From Pseudomonadota bacterium (GTDB lineage: Bacteria; Pseudomonadota; Alphaproteobacteria; Rhizobiales; Xanthobacteraceae): a stretch of DNA of 10,056 nt. The stretch lies in contig JAFAFP010000091.1 in the NCBI GenBank assembly GCA_023423415.1, positions 1 through 10,056 on the forward strand, read 5' to 3'. Shown piece after piece: positions 1 to 5,307 of this stretch. The notes under the pieces are model-generated. The model was given only the letters and a program-made list of their open reading frames with translations. It had not been told where the DNA came from and searched no databases. Each line of letters begins with the position of its first letter. Within the stretch, counting starts at the first letter, position 1. Both the position numbers and the translations under genes were made by a program.

Positions 1-18
1 TATGTGTATAAGACACAG
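1..18. other. Probable leftover Nextera (Tn5 mosaic end) adapter
   Basis: Bases 2-18 match the last 17 bases of the Tn5 mosaic-end adapter, ATGTGTATAAGAGACAG, at 16 of 17 positions; the only difference is C instead of G at base 14. This adapter is added during Nextera library preparation and can remain at contig ends. Its place at the very first base of the window supports an artefact rather than a genomic Tn5 end, since no transposase follows. It should be trimmed before the sequence is used. Confidence 0.8.
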
Positions 19-24
19 CCCTAA

Positions 25-67
25 CCCACCCCCTGCAGGGGGAGGGGACACAGCTGGCGTGCTGTGT
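25..67. repeat. Two adjacent inverted repeats downstream of purK
   Basis: Bases 25-46 form a C-run/G-run dyad centred on CTGCAG: a perfect 14-base palindrome at 29-42, extended by three pairs on each side after one mismatch. Next to it, ACACAGC (48-54) and GCTGTGT (61-67) form a 7-bp stem with a 6-base loop. Both lie after the purK stop. Neither is followed by a T-run in either direction, so they are not classical intrinsic terminators, although they could fold at the 3' end of the purEK message. They resemble the GC-rich intergenic palindromes common in this group of bacteria. Confidence 0.45.
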
Positions 68-93
68 AGCCCCCGGAATGACGGCATTAAGCG

Positions 94-1194
94 TCAGGAT
101 TGCCCCGGCCACACCCGCGTGACATGGCCCATCTTGCGGCCGGGCTTGGCTTCGCCCTTGTCGTAGAGATGCAGCGAGGCGCCGGGGACCGTCAGCCATT
201 TGGCATAATCGTTCGCTTCGGCGCCGATCAGGTTGGTCATCTCGACCAGACCCAGCCGCACCGGCGTCGCCAGCGGCCAGCCGGCGACCGCGCGGATATG
301 CTGCTCGAATTGCGAAACGGTGCAGCCGTCGATGGTCCAGTGCCCGGAATTGTGCACGCGCGGAGCGACCTCGTTGACGAGGACGCGCTGGGTCGTGCCG
401 TCGCGCACCACGAACATCTCCACCGCCAGCACGCCGACATAGTCGAACGCGGTGGCGATGCTTTCGGCGATACGAATCGCCTCGTTCGCCACCGCCTGCG
501 GCACCGATGCCGGCACGCGCGAAACTTTGAGAATATGGTCGCGGTGTTCGTTCTCGGTGACGTCGAAGCTCTGCAATCAGCCGTCGCGGCCGCGCGCGAC
601 CACGACCGAGATCTCGCGTTCATACGGCACGAAGCCTTCGAGGATGCAGGGCGCGCCATGCAGCGCGCGCCAGGCCGCGGCGGCATCGCCGCCCGGCTCG
701 ATCTTCTGCTGGCCCTTGCCGTCATAGCCCATGCGGCGTGTCTTCAAAATCGCCGGAAGACCGATCCTGTTCACCGCCGCGAACAACTGCGGCACATCGC
801 CGGCGGCGGCATAGGGCGCGGTGGCGATGCCGAGGTTTTCGACGAATTCCTTCTCGATCAGCCGGTCCTGCGTGGTCGCGAGGATGCGCGGATCCGGCAG
901 CACGAGACGCCGCTGCGACAGGAACGAGGCGGTCTGCGACGGGATGTTCTCGAACTCATAGGTGATGACGTCGCAATCCTTGGCGAATGTCGCGAGCGCG
1001 TCCTGATCGTCGTACTCGGCATGCGTCGCGCGGCTCACCACATCGAACGCGCAGCCGTCCTTGTCCGGCGCGAAGACGTGGCAGTTCAGTCCGATGCGCG
1101 ATGCTGCCTGCGCCAGCATGCGGGCAAGCTGTCCGCCGCCAAGAATGCCGATGGTCGCGCCGGGCGCGAGCGGTCCGTTCGTGCGAGTGAACAT
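94..1194 (-). pseudogene. purK: N5-carboxyaminoimidazole ribonucleotide synthase, interrupted by in-frame TGA
   Basis: PurK is a cytoplasmic ATP-grasp enzyme that uses ATP and bicarbonate to carboxylate aminoimidazole ribonucleotide (AIR) to N5-CAIR in purine biosynthesis. The N-terminal part (205 residues from ATG at 1194) shows the ILGGGQLARM nucleotide-fold motif at about residues 17-26 and the ATP-grasp stretch LKTRRMGYDGKGQ. The frame is broken by TGA at 577-579 (codon 206) and then stays open for 160 codons to TGA at 94-96. That part carries FDVTENEHRDHI, the metal-site region NEVAPRVHNSGH and the family C-terminus. The total of about 366 codons is normal PurK length, so only one codon is wrong. 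Reinitiation at the TTG at 574-576 is conceivable, but two half ATP-grasp domains are unlikely to work. A recent nonsense mutation or a sequence error fits best. The start lies 2 bases after the purE stop, with no strong ribosome site of its own, suggesting coupling to purE. Confidence 0.85.
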
Positions 1195-1196
1195 TG

Positions 1197-1748
1197 TTAG
1201 TGTTTCGCGATCTTTAGGTCGTCGACAGGCTTCGGCCGTTTCGCAACGCTGTCGGTCTGCGCCTTGCGATGGGCGGCGAGGCGCTTGGCCAGCGCCTTGT
1301 CGTTCAGCGCCAGCACGCTGACGGCGAGCAGCGCGGCATTGATCGCACCCGGCTTGCCGATCGCCAGCGTGCCGACCGGAATGCCCGCCGGCATCTGCAC
1401 GATCGACAGCAGCGAATCCGTGCCTTCGAGCGCGGTGACATTCATCGGCACGCCGAACACCGGCAGCGCCGTCATCGCCGCCGCCATGCCGGGCAGATGC
1501 GCCGCGCCGCCGGCGCCGGCAATGATGATCTTGAAGCCGTTCTTCTCCGCCGATTTGGCGAAGCTGTAGAGCCGGTCCGGGGTGCGATGTGCCGACACGA
1601 TCAGCGCTTCATAGCCGACGCCGAGCTGATCCAGCATCTGCGCGCCATGCTGCATCGTGGCCCAGTCCGACTGGCTCCCCATGATGATGGCGACGGGCTT
1701 CTTCGCGGTCTTGTTGGCGTTTTTTTGAGAGGAGGGCCGGGCGGCCAT
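1197..1748 (-). CDS. purE: N5-carboxyaminoimidazole ribonucleotide mutase
   Basis: Class I PurE moves the carboxyl group of N5-CAIR to carbon, giving CAIR, the step right after PurK. The 183-residue product has the family motifs in order: GSQSDW at residues 24-29, SAHRTP at 52-57 with the expected catalytic histidine (His54), AGAGGAAHLPGM at 77-88, and the loop LSIVQMPAGIPVGTLAIG at 114-131. Typical class I proteins are about 160-170 residues; the extra length is a basic N-terminal tail of about 16 residues and a lysine-rich C-terminus, both common in alphaproteobacteria. The ATG at 1748 is preceded only by a weak GGA. It is the first gene of a purE-purK operon, 2 bases ahead of purK, and has a recognisable promoter upstream. 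The identification is secure. Confidence 0.97.
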   Translation of the reverse strand: MAARPSSQKNANKTAKKPVAIIMGSQSDWATMQHGAQMLDQLGVGYEALIVSAHRTPDRLYSFAKSAEKNGFKIIIAGAGGAAHLPGMAAAMTALPVFGVPMNVTALEGTDSLLSIVQMPAGIPVGTLAIGKPGAINAALLAVSVLALNDKALAKRLAAHRKAQTDSVAKRPKPVDDLKIAKH

Positions 1749-1776
1749 GATTGAATCCGGGCGAAAGAAGCGGCGG

Positions 1777-1804
1777 ATTATAGGAATAGAAGGCAGGGGG
1801 GCAA
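1777..1804 (-). promoter_or_regulatory. Predicted sigma70-type promoter of purEK
   Basis: On the minus strand a perfect TATAAT -10 box (1782-1777) lies 16 bases after TTGCCC (1804-1799), a 4-of-6 match to the -35 consensus; with the preceding base it reads CTTGCC, close to the alphaproteobacterial CTTGAC form. Transcription would start near 1770, leaving a leader of about 20 bases before the purE ATG at 1748. The leader is too short for a riboswitch. No purine-repressor operator was recognised. Confidence 0.6.
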
Positions 1805-1901
1805 GCTAAATGCAGGTGCAACCGGCCATATAGGGCCTGTTCCCGCCGCCCGTTTGGCGCTTATTCTATCCCGAGCGGCACGGGGAGAGGTGGCGGCTGA
1901 C

Positions 1902-2630
1902 GTGCAGGACATCCTGGCGGGCTTGTCGTTCTATATCCACAAGCTGGGCGGGCCGGTGGAAATCGTCGGCTATGCCGCCGCCATGCTGACGATCGCCACC
2001 TATTCGATGCGGACGATGATTCCGCTGCGTGTGATCGGCATCTGCGCCAATTGCCTGTTCATCGTTTACGGATATTTCGCGCCGGTTTACCCGCAACTGC
2101 TGCTGCACGGGATCCTGCTGCCGCTGAATTCGCTCCGGCTGTATCAGATGATGCGTCTCGTCTCGATGGTGCGGTTGGCCTCCGACAATCTGTCGATGGA
2201 CTGGGTGAAGTCCTTCACCAAAACGCGCGCCTGCCACGCCGGAGAAACCGTGTTCTTCAAGGGCGATCATGCCGACGCTATGTATTACGCCGTGTCGGGC
2301 CGCTTTCTTCTGGTCGAGATCGGCGTCGAGATTCCGCCGGGGCAGGTGGTCGGCGAGATGGGCTGGATCGCGCCGGATCACCGCAGAACCCAGAGCTTCA
2401 AATGCGTGAAGGACGGCGAATTGCTGGTGATCGATTACAGTCAGCTCAAGCAGCTCTATTTCCAGAACCCGAAATTCGGCTTCTTCTTTCTCAAGCTGAT
2501 CAGCAAGCGGATGTTCGCCAACGAGAGGAAAATGGAGGAGCGCCTGCGGCGGAGTCTCCACCGTAAACCGGCGACTGACGCGAACAGGCCCCCAGTGGAT
2601 GTCCCAACACCCTCGCAACCGGCGGAATAG
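1902..2630 (+). CDS. Membrane-anchored cyclic-nucleotide-binding protein (Popeye-like layout)
   Basis: The 242-residue product has two parts. Residues about 18-80 hold three hydrophobic segments (about 18-35, 40-60, 63-80), so it should sit in the inner membrane. Residues about 90-205 form a CRP-type cyclic-nucleotide-binding fold. The phosphate-binding cassette is VVGEMGWIAPDHRRTQ (149-164), keeping the Gly-Glu that contacts ribose and an Arg-Thr that contacts the cyclic phosphate, followed by a beta strand and a helix-rich end. A basic, proline-containing tail closes the protein. There is no DNA-binding, kinase or channel domain, so the output is unknown; the layout matches Popeye-domain proteins. 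I chose GTG at 1902 because GGGGAGAGG (1882-1890) lies upstream at a slightly long spacing. The frame is open from TTG at 1854, and GTG at 1890 is another option. It is divergent from purE and ends 4 bases from the next gene, which converges on it. Confidence 0.8.
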   Translation: MQDILAGLSFYIHKLGGPVEIVGYAAAMLTIATYSMRTMIPLRVIGICANCLFIVYGYFAPVYPQLLLHGILLPLNSLRLYQMMRLVSMVRLASDNLSMDWVKSFTKTRACHAGETVFFKGDHADAMYYAVSGRFLLVEIGVEIPPGQVVGEMGWIAPDHRRTQSFKCVKDGELLVIDYSQLKQLYFQNPKFGFFFLKLISKRMFANERKMEERLRRSLHRKPATDANRPPVDVPTPSQPAE

Positions 2631-2634
2631 TCCG

Positions 2635-2841
2635 TCAGGCGATGATGTCCGGCGTCAGCTGATCCTCAATGAAAGAAATACGGTCGCGCAGTACCAGCTT
2701 GCGCTTCTTGAAACGCTGGACCTGGATCTGGTCTGCGCTCGGTGCGGCGCTCAAAGCTTCAATGGCGGCATCGAGATCGCGATGCTCTTGCTGAAGTTTA
2801 GCCAGTTCCGCGCGCAGCGCGTTTTCGTCCTCACCCGTCAT
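2635..2841 (-). CDS. DUF465 (YdcH-like) small coiled-coil protein
   Basis: A 68-residue, charged, helical protein of the DUF465 family (PF04325, YdcH-like). It shows the family pattern of a first helix rich in Glu, Leu and Gln (about residues 7-30), a short turn, and a second helix with the basic signature FKKRKLVLRDRI (about 44-55). The family likely forms a helical hairpin; its function is unknown. The ATG at 2841 has only weak purine-rich sequence before it. The gene converges on the membrane cNMP-binding gene, with 4 bases between the two stop codons and no terminator visible between them. A paralogue is transcribed divergently from 3079, so the two probably share the 237-base regulatory gap between them. 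Confidence 0.85.
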   Translation of the reverse strand: MTGEDENALRAELAKLQQEHRDLDAAIEALSAAPSADQIQVQRFKKRKLVLRDRISFIEDQLTPDIIA

Positions 2842-3021
2842 GTCCGCGTATCTTCACGAAAAGACTATCAGTTCAATGGCTTGCGAATCATCATGCGCGT
2901 GTGACGGCCAATGACGTTACTCGCCTTACTGGAATGCTTACAACCGTGACGCGGAAAGGTTAAGGAAAAGCGGGGATTTGCGGCGATGCAGCAAGGGCCG
3001 CTGTCGACTTGCCACAATCTT

Positions 3022-3039
3022 CCTGTCTAAATTGACAGG
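3022..3039. promoter_or_regulatory. 18-base dyad upstream of the second DUF465 gene
   Basis: CCTGTC (3022-3027) and GACAGG (3034-3039) form a perfect 6-base inverted repeat around an AT-rich 6-base centre. It lies about 40 bases before the ATG at 3079, in the gap between the divergent DUF465 genes. Its second half overlaps TTGACA (3032-3037), a perfect -35 hexamer, but no good -10 box sits at the right distance. The size and symmetry suit a dimeric repressor site or a small leader hairpin. No regulator is identified. Confidence 0.35.
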
Positions 3040-3078
3040 TCAGGACTCCAACCGGTCAATCACGGAGGTCCCCTTCCA

Positions 3079-3261
3079 ATGTCGATTCAAACGCATATTG
3101 TGGAACTTGAGGCCCGGCACCGGGAGCTCGAGAAAGAGATCGCAGATGCCATCTCACATCCGTCGACAGACGATACCAAAATTGCAGAGCTAAAGCGGCG
3201 CAAGCTGCAGGTGAAGGACGAAATCGCGCGGATGCAGGCGGCCTCGACCAGCGTGCATTGA
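3079..3261 (+). CDS. DUF465 (YdcH-like) small coiled-coil protein, second copy
   Basis: A 60-residue helical protein of the DUF465/YdcH family and a paralogue of the 68-residue protein encoded divergently at 2635-2841. The first helix is strongly charged (EARHRELEKEIADA, about residues 10-23). The second carries LKRRKLQVKDEIARM (about 38-52), aligning with the FKKRKLVLRDRI signature of the other copy. The start is well supported: GGAGG at 3064-3068 lies 10 bases before the ATG. An intrinsic terminator follows about 40 bases after the stop, so the gene is probably its own transcription unit. The function of the family is unknown. Confidence 0.88.
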   Translation: MSIQTHIVELEARHRELEKEIADAISHPSTDDTKIAELKRRKLQVKDEIARMQAASTSVH

Positions 3262-3298
3262 TTTTTACGATTTACGCTATGATGTGATCAGACCGTTG

Positions 3299-3338
3299 GG
3301 CCGTCGGCTCTCCGAACGGAGACCGGCGGTCTTGTTTT
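3299..3338 (+). terminator. Intrinsic terminator after the second DUF465 gene
   Basis: A GC-rich hairpin is formed by 3299-3314 and 3317-3331: TCTCC pairs with GGAGA around the loop GAAC, then a longer lower stem of G/C pairs (3299-3307 with 3323-3331, including G-T wobbles) with one unpaired base at 3308. It is followed by TTGTTTT (3332-3338). This is the standard Rho-independent form on the plus strand. It separates the DUF465 gene from the binding-protein gene at 3367. Confidence 0.8.
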
Positions 3339-3366
3339 ATAAGAAGATTTTTCGGGGGAATGAATT

Positions 3367-4344
3367 GTGATCCGACATGCCGGTTTCGCTGCTTTGGCGG
3401 CGCTTTTGATGGTGCCTGCGCCGCTGTCCGGCGTTTCGGCACAGGATTATCCGACGCGTCCGATCACCCTTGTGGTGCCGTTTCCGCCCGGCGGCGGCAA
3501 CGACTCGATGGCGCGGATCATTGCCGACAAGCTCTCGGTGGCGCTCGGCCAGCAGATCGTGGTCGACAATCGCGGCGGCGCCGGCGGTGTGATCGGCACG
3601 CGTGCCGCGGCAAAGGCCGCGCCCGACGGTTACACGCTCCTGCTCGGCCACACCGGCACCATGGGCATCAATCAGAGCCTGTATGCCAATCCCGGCTATG
3701 ACATCCGCAAGGACTTTGCGCCGATCGGATTGATTGCGGTCATGCCGATGGCCTTCATGACGCAGCCGTCGGCGCCTTACAAAACAATCGCCGACCTGAT
3801 CGCGGCGGCGAAGAAGGAGCCGGGCAAGATCAATATCGGTTCCTCGCCGAAAGGCACCGGCTCGCATCTTTGCGCCGAACTCTTCATGGCCACCGCAGGG
3901 GTGCAGATGAACCTCATTCCCTACAAGGGCACGGCGCAAAGCATCACCGACCTTGTCGGCGGCCATGTGGCCGCTGCCTGCAACATCATTCCGCCAGCGT
4001 TCGGCAATCTGAAGGCCGGTACACTGCGGGCGCTTGCGGTGACATCGGCCAAGCGCTCCAGTCACCTGCCGGATGTGCCGACGGTCGCCGAATCCGGCTT
4101 GCCGGGCTTTGAAGCGGACCTCTATTACGGCCTCCTCGCGCCGGCCGGTACGCCGCGGCCGATCATCGATCGGCTGAACAAGGAGTTGCTCGCGGCGCTC
4201 AAGAATGAAGAGGTGCGCCAGCGCATCGCCAATGATGCGGCCGAGCCGCTGTCGAGCACGCCGGACGAACACGCGGCGCTGCTCGACCGCGACGAAACCA
4301 AATGGTCGACGCTGATCCGCAAACTCAATTTGAAGATTGATTGA
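3367..4344 (+). CDS. Bug/TctC-family periplasmic solute-binding protein
   Basis: A 325-residue extracytoplasmic binding protein of the tripartite tricarboxylate transporter (TTT) receptor family (Bug, PF03401). These proteins bind small carboxylates or related organic acids in the periplasm. A signal peptide covers residues 1-25, with likely cleavage at VSA|QDYP. The mature start YPTRPITLVVPFPPGGGNDSMAR is the family hallmark (shown here only as a label: YPTRP at 28-32, PFPPGGGNDS at 38-47), followed by DNRGGAGGVIGT (67-78) and PDGYTLL (86-92). GTG at 3367 is preceded by GGGGGAA at 3354-3360 at good spacing; a TATAAG at 3338-3343 could be a -10 box, but no -35 box is visible. No TctA or TctB membrane genes lie in the window, so it is an orphan receptor here, as is common for Bug proteins. 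Its stop overlaps the next start as TGATG. The ligand cannot be read from the sequence. Confidence 0.93.
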   Translation: MIRHAGFAALAALLMVPAPLSGVSAQDYPTRPITLVVPFPPGGGNDSMARIIADKLSVALGQQIVVDNRGGAGGVIGTRAAAKAAPDGYTLLLGHTGTMGINQSLYANPGYDIRKDFAPIGLIAVMPMAFMTQPSAPYKTIADLIAAAKKEPGKINIGSSPKGTGSHLCAELFMATAGVQMNLIPYKGTAQSITDLVGGHVAAACNIIPPAFGNLKAGTLRALAVTSAKRSSHLPDVPTVAESGLPGFEADLYYGLLAPAGTPRPIIDRLNKELLAALKNEEVRQRIANDAAEPLSSTPDEHAALLDRDETKWSTLIRKLNLKID

Positions 4345-4877
4345 TGCTGCTGCGAACGGGATGCGTCTTGTTGGTCGTGCTGGCTTGCGGCGGCATCGCC
4401 GCAGGCGCCGATCTCGAACTCATTCCGAAGGGACATCCGAAAGAACGTCCGGTGCAGACGACGCCGATCGTACCGCAATCACCTGCCGCGCCTTCATTAC
4501 CTGCGCCGTCATCGCAGCCTCCGGCGCAGCAGCCGACGCCGAAAACCGAAACACCCGCGCAACCGACGCCGCCAGTTCCGGCTCCCACTCAAACCACACC
4601 GCAACGGCTGCAATCGCCGTCCGCGCCGGATGACAAGGCGACACATGCGCCAAGCGACGACAAGCGGCTGAACGATCTGCAGCCCCCGGCGTTGCCTGCT
4701 CCAAGCGAAGGCGAAAGCTGGTGGCAGAAAGTGGTGCGCAGCGCGCCGAACTGCCGGACCTTCACCGACGGCTGCCGCACCTGCGACGCTAAATTCGTTT
4801 GCTCCAGTATGCCGATTGCCTGCCAGCCGAAGGAATTCGTATGCACCGATCCCTCAACGCCTCAGCCTTCAAAGTGA
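4344..4877 (+). CDS. Secreted proline-rich protein with six-cysteine C-terminal domain
   Basis: I do not recognise a named family. The 177-residue product starts with a signal peptide (about residues 1-22, ending AAGA|D); Cys15 in VLAC could alternatively make it a lipoprotein, but the residue before Ala is not ideal for a lipobox. Residues about 36-95 are a low-complexity linker of Pro, Gln, Thr, Ala and Ser. The C-terminal domain (about 125-168) starts with WWQKVV and has six cysteines at 137, 144, 147, 153, 160 and 167, with a CxxC at 144-147 and the ending ACQPKEFVC. An even number of cysteines in an exported protein suggests up to three disulfides or metal binding. The ATG at 4344 overlaps the stop of the binding-protein gene (TGATG), implying coupled translation. 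It may be an envelope partner of that receptor, but this is inference from position only. Confidence 0.75.
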   Translation: MLLRTGCVLLVVLACGGIAAGADLELIPKGHPKERPVQTTPIVPQSPAAPSLPAPSSQPPAQQPTPKTETPAQPTPPVPAPTQTTPQRLQSPSAPDDKATHAPSDDKRLNDLQPPALPAPSEGESWWQKVVRSAPNCRTFTDGCRTCDAKFVCSSMPIACQPKEFVCTDPSTPQPSK

Positions 4878-5296
4878 TGCGAAATGTTCTGCCGCTCGCC
4901 CCCGCGAAGGCGGGGACCCAGCCTTTGGCTTTCTGGATCCCCGCCTTCGCGGGGATGAGCGGAGCACGGTGCGTCCTCTCGATTGTCGTCGCTGCGACCG
5001 TGATAAGCTCCGCACACGCCCAGGACGTGCGCGGGCTGGAAGTCTGCATCGCCGAAAAGCAGATGGAACGTCGCACTGGCTGCCTGCAAGCCAATGTCAA
5101 TTTTCTGCAGGACGTCATTGACCGAAATGCCCGCGACGCACGGCTGAAACTCGATGCCGTGACAAAGGAATTGGCTGCTTCGCGTAACGAGGTTGCTGCG
5201 CTCAAGGCATCACTTGCTGCCTTGCAGTCGCGGTTGGAAAAGCTCGAGAAGCCGGAAAAGGCTGAAAAGCCGAACGGCAACGCGCAGAAGAAATGA
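4841..5296 (+). CDS. Secreted coiled-coil protein with palindromic repeat in its signal-peptide region
   Basis: No named family is recognised. The mature part starts after ISSAHA|QDVRG and contains two cysteines (69 and 81 of 151, counted from ATG 4841) in GLEVC...RTGC, then a long heptad-like helix (about 83-137) rich in Leu, Ala, Lys and Glu, and a lysine-rich tail. It is probably a periplasmic coiled-coil protein. The start is uncertain. ATG 4841 has a good AAGGAA 5 bases upstream, but within the preceding gene. ATG 4877 overlaps the preceding stop as TGATG. ATG 4955 gives the neatest signal peptide (MSGAR, then CVLSIVVAATVIS). Residues 18-41 are encoded by a 71-base palindromic repeat, so the long N-terminus is probably a result of insertion. 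It is likely the last gene of the unit starting at 3367, and its stop lies 11 bases from the convergent glycosyltransferase stop. Confidence 0.7.
   Translation: MHRSLNASAFKVMRNVLPLAPAKAGTQPLAFWIPAFAGMSGARCVLSIVVAATVISSAHAQDVRGLEVCIAEKQMERRTGCLQANVNFLQDVIDRNARDARLKLDAVTKELAASRNEVAALKASLAALQSRLEKLEKPEKAEKPNGNAQKK
4892..4962. repeat. 71-base palindromic repeat inserted in coding sequence
   Basis: Arms 4892-4921 and 4933-4962 are 30-base inverted repeats with three mismatches, around an 11-base loop. Each contains the core CCCCGCGAAGGCGGGG or its complement CCCCGCCTTCGCGGGG. This core belongs to a class of small palindromic repeats scattered, mostly between genes, in many proteobacteria; read through, it yields the familiar peptides PAKAGTQ and IPAFAGM, both seen here. 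This copy is unusual in lying inside an open frame. Confidence 0.88.
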
Positions 5297-5307
5297 ACGC
5301 GCCGGGT

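Noticed and set aside
1..18. A genomic Tn5 or IS50 end
   Set aside because: There is no transposase or IS sequence after it, and its position at base 1 fits a library adapter.
574..579. TGA in purK as programmed read-through or a selenocysteine codon
   Set aside because: PurK is not a selenoprotein family, there is no known reason for recoding here, and no SECIS-like hairpin was recognised just downstream.
100..1200. A 366-codon plus-strand open frame opposite purK
   Set aside because: It is the antisense shadow of purK in GC-rich DNA; the product is rich in Arg and His with no domain, and purK motifs on the minus strand explain the region.
1866..2618. A 250-codon minus-strand open frame opposite the cNMP-binding gene
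   Set aside because: Its composition is that of a shadow frame; the plus strand codes membrane segments and a clear binding cassette.
3338..3343. TATAAG as a -10 box for the Bug gene
   Set aside because: No -35 hexamer is found at 15-19 bases upstream; that region is the terminator stem.
3337..4272. A 311-codon minus-strand open frame opposite the Bug gene
   Set aside because: It is a shadow ORF: Arg/His-rich, no motif, and the plus-strand protein has a signal peptide, family motifs and a ribosome site.
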